From NCBI GenBank assembly GCA_964398945.1, contig CAYNOT010000010.1:62001-126000 (forward strand): a DNA stretch of 64,000 nt, in the 5' to 3' direction. The position numbers and the translations under genes are program-made. The stretch is from JBGTGG01 sp964398945. Its GTDB lineage: Bacteria; Bacteroidota; Bacteroidia; Cytophagales; Cyclobacteriaceae. The notes under the pieces were generated by a model. That model was not told where the DNA came from and made no database searches. It was given only the letters and a program-made list of their open reading frames with translations. Within the stretch, counting starts at the first letter, position 1, and the number at the start of each line of letters is the position of its first letter. Shown in pieces: positions 10,281 to 18,900 of this stretch.

Positions 10281-10406
10281 GATTTTTTTCTGATAGGGTT
10301 ACGAAATACCTGCTGTGCGATTTTCAATGTCGATGAATGATAAGCAGGGTTAACCCTTTTAAATTTTGATTTGGGACAAATGCCTAACCCCCGGTTTACC
10401 CATTTG

Positions 10407-10640
10407 TTATTTCGGAGCAATTTCCGCAACCATTTTACCGATCAAGTTTTGCTTAAAGGACTTATCATTCCTGTTTAAGGGTACGACCAAATAGGTATGA
10501 GGCAATACCATTGGTATGGTGGTATGGCTCAGACGAAGATATCGGAAGTTAAAAACCGGGCCTGCTCAGTGCTGAATAATTGTTTAAAAATACCCATATC
10601 AAACTGGCTTAGGATCCTGACCGACACGAAATAGGCCGAT
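10407..10640 (-). pseudogene. Possible relic of a decayed coding sequence
   Basis: The 360 bases between 10281 and 10640 hold no intact gene. On the minus strand, the frame that follows the stop of the 10641-11258 gene stays open for about 38 codons (HKSAYFVSVRILSQFDMGIF...). A neighbouring frame then stays open for about 45 codons and ends in QNLIGKMVAEIAPK and a TAA at 10409-10407. Both stretches read like protein but have no start codon and lie in different frames, which fits a frameshifted remnant. The family is not recognised and chance cannot be excluded. Confidence 0.2.
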
Positions 10641-11258
10641 TTATGTCAGAATGGAAATTGTCCAAACGATATAAAACCAGATAAAGCTGAGATACGAAAT
10701 CGGATGTATTTTTTTTAGTGTGAGCCAGTCGTAAATGAATAGTGAGATAAACAGACCATTCCAGATGACCGGATTGAAAATGTATACATTTATGTAAAGA
10801 TGTTCGGAGGCACGATCCAATATCGGACCGAGCATATATAGTGTCGCCACAAACATAAATCGTTTATGCTTTTCAGTTTGTTTGCGGTACCTGTATGCCA
10901 GGTAGATAAACAAGGCGTAGGTCGGCATAAAAAACCGGTTGGCCTTAGCGTAAAAGGGGGTAGCCTCCCAACTTTCAAAGATCACAATGAATATATAGAG
11001 TGTGCTGACAAGCACTCCTGCCGATACGATGATTCCGGTAATACCTAGTTTTTTGTGGGCCCGATAATCCCCTTTTTGGATGAAGTTGGTTTGAACAACA
11101 AAGATGATAAACCAGGCAAACATAAACAGACCGTGAATGATAAATTTGGGATCGCTGTTGCTTTCCTGTCCAATATCCGTAACCAGGTTATCGGAGAATG
11201 CGATAAGTGACAAGGTCAACATAAAAAAGCTTGTAACCAGAAAGTAGTTTTTTTTCAT
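10641..11258 (-). CDS. Small polytopic membrane protein with three conserved histidines (paralogue A)
   Basis: This 205-residue protein has about six hydrophobic segments. It aligns by eye with two neighbours (11260-11994 and 13570-14331) at three histidine sites: IIHGLFMFAW near residue 43, RAHKKLG near 69, and EKHKRFM near 130. The xxHRKxG and HKRxM patterns recall DUF2306-like membrane proteins, though the match is distant. Conserved intramembrane histidines could bind haem or a metal (inference). The ATG lies one base from the stop of the upstream paralogue, so the two are surely cotranscribed. The protein is 40-50 residues shorter than the other copies. Confidence 0.75.
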   Translation of the reverse strand: MKKNYFLVTSFFMLTLSLIAFSDNLVTDIGQESNSDPKFIIHGLFMFAWFIIFVVQTNFIQKGDYRAHKKLGITGIIVSAGVLVSTLYIFIVIFESWEATPFYAKANRFFMPTYALFIYLAYRYRKQTEKHKRFMFVATLYMLGPILDRASEHLYINVYIFNPVIWNGLFISLFIYDWLTLKKIHPISYLSFIWFYIVWTISILT

Positions 11259-11259
11259 G

Positions 11260-11994
11260 TTAAAACAACTTTAATAACTGATTTCCAATGTTGGTTTGAG
11301 GCATATAAAAACTAAGGAATGTTAACCCCCAATACAACACAAAGCATATCCATGATACCGGATAGGTTTTTTTGTAGGTACGAGAGTCGTGTACCAATAG
11401 ACTAATAGTTATCCCCAGCAAGATCCCAACGTTGGCAATGAATCCTAACGCAGGGACTGTTAAATGTCCTACAATTCCCCCAAGTCTGCCAATGGCCGCG
11501 AATAGGAATACAATACCCGTGTAGAGCATCACACGCTTGTGAATGTGCGCTGTGTTTCGTTTAAGGATGCCCGTAAGGACAAAGGCGATAAACAGGGCTC
11601 CCATGAAGATGTCCATCCATAAAAGCTGTACTAAGTTGGGTTCAAGTTCCTCAACGGTGGAGTTTGTTTGTTGTGCGAGCACTACCATCCGATCGGGAAA
11701 AACAGAAACAACCCACCCGGTAGATGCTATCACCAACACTGCCCATGTTGCACCAAACCATCCCATTTTTCTATGTATGGAAATGTTTTTCACAGTAATC
11801 CACCGCGCTTGCACCACTAAAAAAATGTACCACACGGTAAGGATAATTCCGTGTACAATATGCACTGTGGGCAACCCATTTGGATAAAAAGGCTGATCAG
11901 TGATTAAGGGTTTCAAATAAAAACTGGGGGCAAACCCGAGAAACACCAATACAAGGAAAATCCACGACATTATGTAAAAATAATTTTTGGTCAT
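11260..11994 (-). CDS. Polytopic membrane protein with three conserved histidines (paralogue B)
   Basis: This 244-residue protein has about seven hydrophobic segments. The shared histidine sites are TVHIVHGIILTVWY, SIHRKMGWFG and HIHKRVMLYTG, and a conserved arginine follows in AAIGRLGG. It is the first gene of a two-gene unit with paralogue A, one base apart. Distant similarity to DUF2306-type membrane proteins is the best guess for family, and no function is assigned. It lies 35 bases downstream of a beta-barrel protein gene on the same strand, so a longer operon from 12659 is possible. Confidence 0.75.
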   Translation of the reverse strand: MTKNYFYIMSWIFLVLVFLGFAPSFYLKPLITDQPFYPNGLPTVHIVHGIILTVWYIFLVVQARWITVKNISIHRKMGWFGATWAVLVIASTGWVVSVFPDRMVVLAQQTNSTVEELEPNLVQLLWMDIFMGALFIAFVLTGILKRNTAHIHKRVMLYTGIVFLFAAIGRLGGIVGHLTVPALGFIANVGILLGITISLLVHDSRTYKKTYPVSWICFVLYWGLTFLSFYMPQTNIGNQLLKLF

Positions 11995-12029
11995 GGCTGG
12001 TTTGTTCTGGTGCAGTTGTCTTTGGTTAC

Positions 12030-12659
12030 TTAATTCCCAAGAGGTTTTAAATAACTTAAACCAATGATCATTGCGCGATTTGTATTTTTTGTATTATCGT
12101 GTGCTTGCTTTTGCAAGTCGAGCAAGCCTATTTCATAGCGGAAGTCCAGGGAGAGACTTCCATTTTTAAGGATGTATTCAATGCGTGCCCCGGCATTGGG
12201 GCCGAAATCAAAACGGGAAGTTCCGCTTTTGCTAAAGTCAAAATCTTCACTGGTTTCATCGAAGCCCTCCATTTTATATTTCCCGCTTACCCAATACGCG
12301 GTATAAACACCGAGTGTGAAATGCCCGCGCCAGTTTTCGAGTGATGGAACGATAAAACGATAGTCCAACATAATGGGGACTTCCAAATAATTGGCTTCCA
12401 ACTGATCGTAAATGGTATTACAGATTTTATGATAATAACCTTTTTGGATGTAGGACAGATCGACCAGCAATCCAAAATTTGAATTGATCTGCCGATATCC
12501 GGTAACCCCCGCGGTAAAGCCTATGTTGGTAACTTCCTTCCACGGGGTTTTGGTTTTATAATTCGAGAAAGTAACACCGGCTTTTCCACCGATTGACCAT
12601 TGTGCGGAGGCAGTCGCTATCGGAATGATTAAGGTGATTATGGTAAGGATCCTTTTCAT
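12030..12659 (-). CDS. Outer membrane beta-barrel protein (PorT/OmpW-like fold)
   Basis: This 209-residue protein has a clear signal peptide (MKRILTIITLIIPIATASAQ) and the mature start WSIGGKAGVTFSNY typical of Bacteroidota outer membrane beta-barrel domains. Alternating strands such as NFGLLVDLSYIQKGYYH, LEVPIMLDYRF and GARIEYILKNGSLSLDFRYEIG run to the C-terminus. The size suits an eight-stranded barrel. Its role is not predictable from sequence. It lies upstream of the two-gene membrane-protein unit on the same strand; the 140 bases ahead of it contain a repeat cluster. Confidence 0.8.
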   Translation of the reverse strand: MKRILTIITLIIPIATASAQWSIGGKAGVTFSNYKTKTPWKEVTNIGFTAGVTGYRQINSNFGLLVDLSYIQKGYYHKICNTIYDQLEANYLEVPIMLDYRFIVPSLENWRGHFTLGVYTAYWVSGKYKMEGFDETSEDFDFSKSGTSRFDFGPNAGARIEYILKNGSLSLDFRYEIGLLDLQKQAHDNTKNTNRAMIIGLSYLKPLGN

Positions 12660-12661
12660 AA

Positions 12662-12780
12662 GTTGGTAGTTGGTATTTGTTAGTTGCTAGTTCTTGGTTG
12701 ATTGCGCCAGTTCCCCAACAACGAATAACCAACAACCAACAACTCTTGTTTTTAATGTCTAATGTCTAATGTCTATTGTC
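12662..12780. repeat. Intergenic GTTGGT-type inverted repeat and TAATGTC tandem repeat
   Basis: The segment 12662-12681 (GTTGGTAGTTGGTATTTGTT) is an imperfect inverted complement of the AACCAACAACCAAC-rich segment at about 12719-12742, so a long imperfect hairpin is possible. Just after it, the heptamer TAATGTC is repeated three times (12753-12773), followed by the variant TATTGTC (12774-12780). The block fills the gap between a beta-barrel gene and a lipoprotein gene. No coding potential was seen. It may be one copy of a dispersed intergenic repeat. Confidence 0.55.
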
Positions 12781-12799
12781 TTGCGTCCAGATCCAGTAT

Positions 12800-13243
12800 C
12801 TAAAAAGGTTCGAGTACAAATTCGATTTTTGCAGGTCCATCTTTTATCGTGACATCGCGGTTCAGCACGAGTATCATTTTTCGGGGCGTCATCGATTTAA
12901 TAATCCAATCCTCTGTAAATGTTGGATCGTTGCCGGGTATTAAACGCAACACTTTTTCATCGTTTTCCAACGACCAGCTTCCGGCATCGTTTTCCCCGCT
13001 GGGTTGTGTACGATCGAAATCAGATGTGGTGGCGGTGGTAGGATCAGGTTCATTGAGTATTAACCTGTACTGACTCAAATCACTGGTATTGTCTTTAACA
13101 TTGTCGATATAGACTTCTGTTAAAATCCAACCACCGGCCACAATACACATCCGGGATGGGCAATCCGGTATATCTTCTGAACAGGAGCTTCCTGTAAATA
13201 AAAGGAGCAATCCAAGAATGAAAAAGTTTATAGGATTTCGCAT
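12800..13243 (-). CDS. Lipocalin-like lipoprotein
   Basis: The ORF extends to a GTG at 13264, but the ATG at 13243 starts the signal peptide MRNPINFFILGLLLLFTGSSC, so I place the start there; the protein has about 147 residues. The lipobox cysteine is followed by SED. The body has beta strands with GGWILTEVYIDN, YRLILNE, SWSLENDEKVLRLIP and RKMILVLNRD, a pattern typical of Bacteroidota lipocalin-like domains. Its ligand is unknown. It has its own promoter with the 16-bp operator motif, whose -7-like box lies about 24 bases ahead of the ATG; this also argues against the GTG start. Confidence 0.75.
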   Translation of the reverse strand: MRNPINFFILGLLLLFTGSSCSEDIPDCPSRMCIVAGGWILTEVYIDNVKDNTSDLSQYRLILNEPDPTTATTSDFDRTQPSGENDAGSWSLENDEKVLRLIPGNDPTFTEDWIIKSMTPRKMILVLNRDVTIKDGPAKIEFVLEPF

Positions 13244-13266
13244 AGGATAGGTCAAAAGGAACACTA

Positions 13267-13313
13267 CGAAAGTAGTATTGAATCCGTGTCTTTACTATCA
13301 CATGATGATGTGA
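13267..13313 (-). promoter_or_regulatory. Promoter with 16-bp inverted-repeat operator, copy 3
   Basis: On the minus strand TCACATCATCATGTGA (13313-13298) is followed by 23 bases and then TACTTTCG (13274-13267), one mismatch from TAnnTTTG. It drives the lipocalin-like lipoprotein, whose ATG is at 13243. A region of about 48 bases here is repeated in diverged form at 13477-13524; both copies share TTCAATAC just before the -7 box. Confidence 0.5.
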
Positions 13314-13476
13314 GTCCGTCTGGGTGGGCAACCACTACAAGTATAGTTTTGAAACCAGGGTCTTTGAACTACACGTGGTAAAGCATAGCAGACTTGCCAG
13401 TGTCAGACTTACGAAGGGTATAACATTGAAGCGAAGGAACACATGCTTCAGCAATAGTAATATCGATGCATAACTT

Positions 13477-13524
13477 CGAAGTTAGTATTGAATTCGTATG
13501 CTACAACATCGCATAATAATGTGA
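13477..13524 (-). promoter_or_regulatory. Promoter-like duplicate with 16-bp operator, copy 4, no clear gene behind it
   Basis: On the minus strand TCACATTATTATGCGA (13524-13509) is followed by 24 bases ending in TTCAATAC and then TAACTTCG (13484-13477), two steps from TAnnTTTG. The 13265-13569 gap (305 bases) contains this copy and copy 3 and no convincing ORF. Transcription from here would run through about 160 bases of apparently noncoding DNA into copy 3. It is either a relic of a promoter duplication, an upstream promoter of the lipoprotein, or the start of a small RNA. Confidence 0.35.
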
Positions 13525-13569
13525 TTGTAGATTGTAAAGGGGTTCGATGTAAAACCCTGTTGGAGTTGT

Positions 13570-14331
13570 TTAATTGCCAAATAAGAAAGCCGCCAACCAA
13601 TTCCATGTTGGATGATAGGGCATCGTGTAGAAAAGAAAAACCCCGGTGCCATGGATCAGCAACACGGTAACAGTTGGTTGAGGGTTTAGTTTTCCCTGTT
13701 TATGAAAGAAAAACAGGCTTGCAAACACCAGGCCTACTAAACCAAATACAAAATTACCGGCAACAGCATTAAAGGGCCACCCCATTGTATCACAGATGTG
13801 ACCAATCAACCGATCGCCAGCCGGCCCAAGAATAGTGAGAGCAGCAGCTAACATAAAGGTGGCGTGTGCCACCGGTATTTTTCTGAGATAAACCCCAAGT
13901 GCATAGTACACTAACAACCAAACCCAGTACACACTGCCGATCACTACAAATTCCGCTGCCTTGATGTCAAGCGGAAGATTGGCAGGATAAAACCCGGGAG
14001 GGCCGACATCGTCACCGTTTAATACGCGTTGGTAAGAGTAACGAAGTATGAAATACCCACTGATTATAATTACAGGCATGAGGCCATAACTTATTTTTCC
14101 GATCAACCTATGATACTTTAGTTTATTGAACTTGATAAGCAGCGGCTGTGCAACAGCCATGGCCAACCAAAGCAACATAAACAGGCTGTGCAGGTGAATG
14201 ACTTTTGGTGCAGGTGGGCTTAGCCTTGAGAAATAACCGGGATAGAAGCCCGCAAACGTAATGGGTAGAAGCAACAGCAACATCCACACTGTGCCCGGGA
14301 GAAGGGTTCTATCGACCAGGGAACTTTTCAT
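13570..14331 (-). CDS. Polytopic membrane protein with three conserved histidines (paralogue C)
   Basis: This 253-residue protein has about seven hydrophobic segments. The shared histidine sites are VIHLHSLFMLLW, KYHRLIGKISYG and VAHATFMLAAALTILGPAGDRLIGH, the last followed by the conserved arginine. It is a third member of the family at 10641-11258 and 11260-11994, more diverged in its loops. It is the last gene of a probable operon: its start lies 28 bases after the stop of the metallopeptidase gene at 14360, which follows the response regulator and the sensor kinase. The link to a signalling operon suggests a role in sensing or in an envelope response, but no function can be named. Confidence 0.78.
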   Translation of the reverse strand: MKSSLVDRTLLPGTVWMLLLLLPITFAGFYPGYFSRLSPPAPKVIHLHSLFMLLWLAMAVAQPLLIKFNKLKYHRLIGKISYGLMPVIIISGYFILRYSYQRVLNGDDVGPPGFYPANLPLDIKAAEFVVIGSVYWVWLLVYYALGVYLRKIPVAHATFMLAAALTILGPAGDRLIGHICDTMGWPFNAVAGNFVFGLVGLVFASLFFFHKQGKLNPQPTVTVLLIHGTGVFLFYTMPYHPTWNWLAAFLFGN

Positions 14332-14359
14332 TTGGGTGGGGCATGTTGAAGGGTTGCAT

Positions 14360-15256
14360 TCAGAATTTTGTTTCTATGTCCCAATTCCTGATTAAATCAG
14401 CCAGGCTTTTGCTTGTTTTTTGTTCAAGGAAATTGACCAAGTCATCATCTTCCAGTTTTTCTTTCTGCTCCTTTAACGCACTCCAAAGTTTAACGCATAT
14501 TTCTTTGCCGCTGGCATCATAAATTTTTCCGGCCCCGGCATGCCAACGGCATTGAAACCAGCCATAATTTTTTGGATGTTGTTGTCCGATTTCTGCGTAG
14601 CGCTCATCAATATCCTGTAAGCGCGTATACTTATATTCTTTTGCCCCTGCGGCTACCACCATGTTAGGAAAAACGGTCAATGCCGGCAATGATTGGGGTT
14701 CTTGTTCCGCAACATAGGTATGCAGAAGAATATTGCAGAAAAGTTCACCCATCCACATGCGCTGCATGGTCAGTCCGCCTTGTAAATGAAAGGCATGCCC
14801 CAGTTCGTGTATAGCCAGCAAATCAAAGAAGGGCTGCATGGTCAGTTTTCCATTTACGGTATACGCTTCCCTAACCTGATCGGCTAGTTCTTTTGGCAAC
14901 TGATCAAGAGGAGGAATAAAACTTTGCCAGAATGGATTATCCTCAATGGCAACAATAAGTGTTTTATTGTCGGAGTAGTGGGCCATCCCATATACAGGAA
15001 ATGAAGTGTACGTGCCCCAATCGGCCTGCGTCAGAACAAGCAAGGTTATCCCCGGCTTAAAGCCGACCAATGTTTCATGGTAACGCAAGGCCTGGGCAAG
15101 GCGTTTTGCAATAAGTGCTGCTTGCTGCTCATGGCCTTTGCTGCTGTAGGCCGGGAATTCAGGTTGTGAAAGCATGCTGAGTTTTTCATACGACTGGGCA
15201 TCCACGGCTGTGGAGGTAAGTAAACATAAGATCACTGGGAAAATGAAGGTTTTCAT
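14360..15256 (-). CDS. Secreted HExxH zinc metallopeptidase-like protein
   Basis: This 298-residue protein has a signal peptide (MKTFIFPVILCLLTSTAVDAQ). The motif HELGH at residues 150-154 is preceded by hydrophobic FFDLLAI, and a glutamate follows at residue 171 in WMGELFCN, 17 residues after the second histidine. This fits the gluzincin zinc site (H, H, E). The protein should act in the periplasm or at the surface on an unknown substrate. It starts 22 bases after the response regulator stop and 28 bases before the next gene, so it belongs to the kinase operon. It could be a sensor-linked protease that processes an envelope signal (inference). Confidence 0.75.
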   Translation of the reverse strand: MKTFIFPVILCLLTSTAVDAQSYEKLSMLSQPEFPAYSSKGHEQQAALIAKRLAQALRYHETLVGFKPGITLLVLTQADWGTYTSFPVYGMAHYSDNKTLIVAIEDNPFWQSFIPPLDQLPKELADQVREAYTVNGKLTMQPFFDLLAIHELGHAFHLQGGLTMQRMWMGELFCNILLHTYVAEQEPQSLPALTVFPNMVVAAGAKEYKYTRLQDIDERYAEIGQQHPKNYGWFQCRWHAGAGKIYDASGKEICVKLWSALKEQKEKLEDDDLVNFLEQKTSKSLADLIRNWDIETKF

Positions 15257-15278
15257 AAGGGTTATGTTTGTAGGTTGA

Positions 15279-15911
15279 TTAAACTATTTTTTCATTAATG
15301 GCCTTGCTTACTGCCTCTGTTTGAGAATGCACCTGTAGTTTCTCGTAAATTTTTTTGATGTGTGTGCGCACGGTATCGATGCTGATATCAAATTGTGCGG
15401 CAATCAATTTATAACTGTTCCCTTGTGAAAGGCTTTGCAATATTTCTTTTTCCCGCGGGGTCAATTGATAATCATTGATTTTTTCGGGGAGTTGTTGAAG
15501 TTTATAAATCACTATCCGGGCAATGCCCGGGCTCATGGGTGCGCCTCCTGCATTTACTTCTTTCACGGAATCAAGAAGTTTTTCCGGAATGTGCATTTTT
15601 AAAAGATACCCGGAAGCACCTGCGCAAATAGCATCCACAACATGTTTGTTATCGTCAAACACGGTGAGCATGATGATGGCAACATTGGTATTGAAAGATC
15701 TTATTTTTTTTACGGCTTCAATTCCGTTCATCCCGGGCAAATCAATATCCATCAGGATAACCTCCGGTTCCAGTTCTTTCACCTGCGCCTCAACTTTTAA
15801 AACGTTGCCAAAGCTTCCGGTTAAATGAAAATCCTTTGAAAGGGAGATTAGCGCTGTTATGCTTTCCCGAAGTTGGGCATTGTCTTCATAGATAAGTATC
15901 CGGATGGGCAT
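15279..15911 (-). CDS. NarL/LuxR-type response regulator
   Basis: This 210-residue protein has a receiver domain (residues 1-120) with the acidic pair YEDN at 8-11, the phospho-acceptor Asp55 in LMDIDLPGMNG, the conserved T of MLTVFDD and K of LLKMHIP. A LuxR-type helix-turn-helix follows at about 145-205: LTPREKEILQSLSQGNSYKLIAAQF and SIDTVRTHIKKIYEKLQVHSQTEAV. It is encoded 42 bases after the sensor kinase on the same strand and should be its partner. It is the best local candidate for binding the 16-bp inverted repeat found at four nearby sites (inference). Confidence 0.93.
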   Translation of the reverse strand: MPIRILIYEDNAQLRESITALISLSKDFHLTGSFGNVLKVEAQVKELEPEVILMDIDLPGMNGIEAVKKIRSFNTNVAIIMLTVFDDNKHVVDAICAGASGYLLKMHIPEKLLDSVKEVNAGGAPMSPGIARIVIYKLQQLPEKINDYQLTPREKEILQSLSQGNSYKLIAAQFDISIDTVRTHIKKIYEKLQVHSQTEAVSKAINEKIV

Positions 15912-15953
15912 TGTGCAATATAATGTTTGGTTCCAATTTTTGAACTACCCTAA

Positions 15954-18900
15954 TCATGTGATAGGGGCTACGAGCATTATTCTTGTACCGTGTTTAGGCG
16001 CAGTTTCAATTTGAAGGCGCGCATTGATATTGTTAGCACGGTACTTCATGTTGTTTAACCCGTTTCCCCCATTTGAGTGGAACATATCAAACCCACAGCC
16101 ATCGTCTTGGATTTTTAAATGGATAAAATGTTCAACACGTTTTAGTTCTACGGTTAGTTTTTTGCACCTACTATATTTCGCTGCATTGTTGATGGCTTCT
16201 TTATAGATCAGGAAGAAATCTTTTCGGGTTGATAGGCTCATTTTGGTGGATGCGAACCCGGGGTCTTCAATGAATGCGTAATGGATTTCAAGTGGCTCCA
16301 GGATCTCTGCGGCAAACTCTTTCATCCGGATCATCACTTTTTCCAATGTGTCGTTTTCCGGGTTGATTGCCCACACCATATCACTCATGCTTTCCTGCAT
16401 GGTGTTTGCATTTTGCCGAATGGATGCTAAATAATTTTGTGTAGTGACGCGATCGTTTTTTTCGAGTGCAATGTTGCTCATGATTTTAATGCTCGATAAA
16501 GTTGAGCCGATATCATCATGGAGGTCGCGCGCTACTTTGCTGCGAATGGTATCTTCTATAAAATACCGCCCAATTTTAGCGCTGCATATTTTTGCGATTT
16601 CGGTGAGCATCGAAAGATGCCAGGAACGATAAAAATTCTTTTTCGAATGTTCGGAATCAATGACCGCAAACACTTTTCCTTCCACGAAAATTGGAACGGA
16701 AATTTCTGAATAGCGCCTTTCGCCATCAACAATATACCGCTCATCTTTTGAAGTGTCACGAACGATTTCTGCTTTTCCGGATTTCGCCACCGATCCTACA
16801 ATCCCTTTTCCCATTTCAATCTCCAACGGGCTGTTGATTTTGTTCAACCCAGGATGCTGTGTGTTGACCAATGATTTCTGAATCAACTTTCCATTGTCCT
16901 GAATGAGATAGACAACGCAATCCTCAAAATCCAATAGCTTAATTGATTTCTTGGCAACCATCCAAAAAACTTCATCTACTGTTGTTAATCCGTAAAGGGA
17001 AGTGGCAAAGTCATTAAGGGTTTTCTCCGTTTTTATTTTTTGTGTCAACATTCTATACCAAAAATACAACCCGCCCAGGAATGAAATCACCACGAGGGAC
17101 AAGAACCAGCTTGTTTTCCAAAAAGGAGGGTTGATCGTAAAAGAGATGCTTGCAATATTGGAAGAAGCTTTTCCGCTATGATCGATCGCTTTCACATGAA
17201 AGGTATAATTTCCATCACTTAGGTTTGTGAAATGTGCAGCATGGTTGTTGCCGGCATTTGTCCACTCTTCATTGTATCCATGTAACTGATAGTAGTACGT
17301 TACTTGCTTGGGCAATGAATACGTAAGCGCAGAAAACTTAAATGTAAACTCGTTCTCATCGTGGTTGAATTCACTTCCGTTAAAAACAAGTTTGTCTTCC
17401 TGATGGACATCCGTTATTACGATTGGAAAATCGACTGACCCCGGTATTAATTGATCCGGATTAAATTGCAAGAAGCCATCGGCTGTCCCGATGATGATTT
17501 CCCCTGAAGCATTGATGGAAAATGGTGTGCTGAAGCTACCATACGGAAGGCCATTTTTTTTATCGTAATGATTTAGGATCCCCCCGTTTACATCTATGCG
17601 GGTTAATCCTTTGTCTGATGCCAGCCAGATATTTCCGTTGCGATCGGCTTGTATGGCGTGGATGGTGTTTTCTGCCAGGCCTGTCTTCATGGTGTATGTG
17701 GTAAATGCGTTTTCCTTGTGCGAATATTTGCTCACTCCACCGGAAGTGGTGGCCACCCACACATTACTTTCGTGGTCAATTGTCAAGGCATAGGTCAGTG
17801 AAGATTGAATGTGTTTTGAACTACTGGCATTCACTCCATGATAAATAAATTTCTTTGTATCGCGTTGATATTGAAAAGCCCCGAAACTATAATCCGCAAT
17901 CCAAATTTCATTATGGACGGAATCAGAAAGCAAAGCAGTCGGGCGGGAAGCAAAAAGCGCCTTCGGGTCCTTTTCAATTAATGTCCACTTTTTAGTTTGC
18001 GCGTCATAAAAACAAACACCATACCCCATGGAGGCATACCAGAAATTCCCATCCCTGTCTTCCACCATGTCCATAAACTGATAATCTTTTCCTTCACCGG
18101 GAGGGGTAAACACACTGAATTCCTTTCGGGAAGGATCGGAAACAAAAATGGTGTGCTTCGTTAAAACCCATAGCCTGTGCATCCGGTCTTCATACACTTT
18201 CGAGCAATTGAACAACCGCTTTCCGTTTATTTCAAACAACTCTTTGCGCGCACCTGTTTTTTTATTGAAGATGGTTAAGCTACCGCGTGTAAAAGAACTG
18301 ATGTAGTATACCGAATCTTCCTGATGATCGAGAACATGGTAAACGTTTCCGGAGGTAAATTGGGAAGTATCGGGAAAAACCCGAATGAAAGGAAAAATAT
18401 CGGTATGTGGATCGTGGAGCCCAATGCCAGTTTGGGTTCCGATCCAGATAATACCCTGGTCATTGTACAATGCGTTTACTTTGGTATGATGAAGTGTGAA
18501 AGGATTCGTTCCTTTTAACGGTTGCAAGCTTGCTTGCTTATTGGCCGGATTGATTACCCACAAACCAGAACCGGAAGGGATTAGGATGGGAATGGAATTT
18601 TTTTCCGGTTGTAGAATGGTAGTAGGGTCTTTCTTTATTTTTTCTAGCGTTCCTTTTTTTAAATCATAGACATATAAATTTTCCTGTGCGAAAAACAACA
18701 AATTTTGTGTGCTGTCGAATTGCATGCTTGAAAAATCCTGACGTAAATCCCCACCATGGTATTTGAATTTTTCCAGTTTAAAATCAAAACTGAACAACCC
18801 TAACGTTGTTCCCAACCAGATTTCATTTTCGGATTTCTGTTCAATCTTCTGAATAGCGTAGTAATCGTCTGCCTGCAGTGTAAAAAGGGTGGCAATGAAT

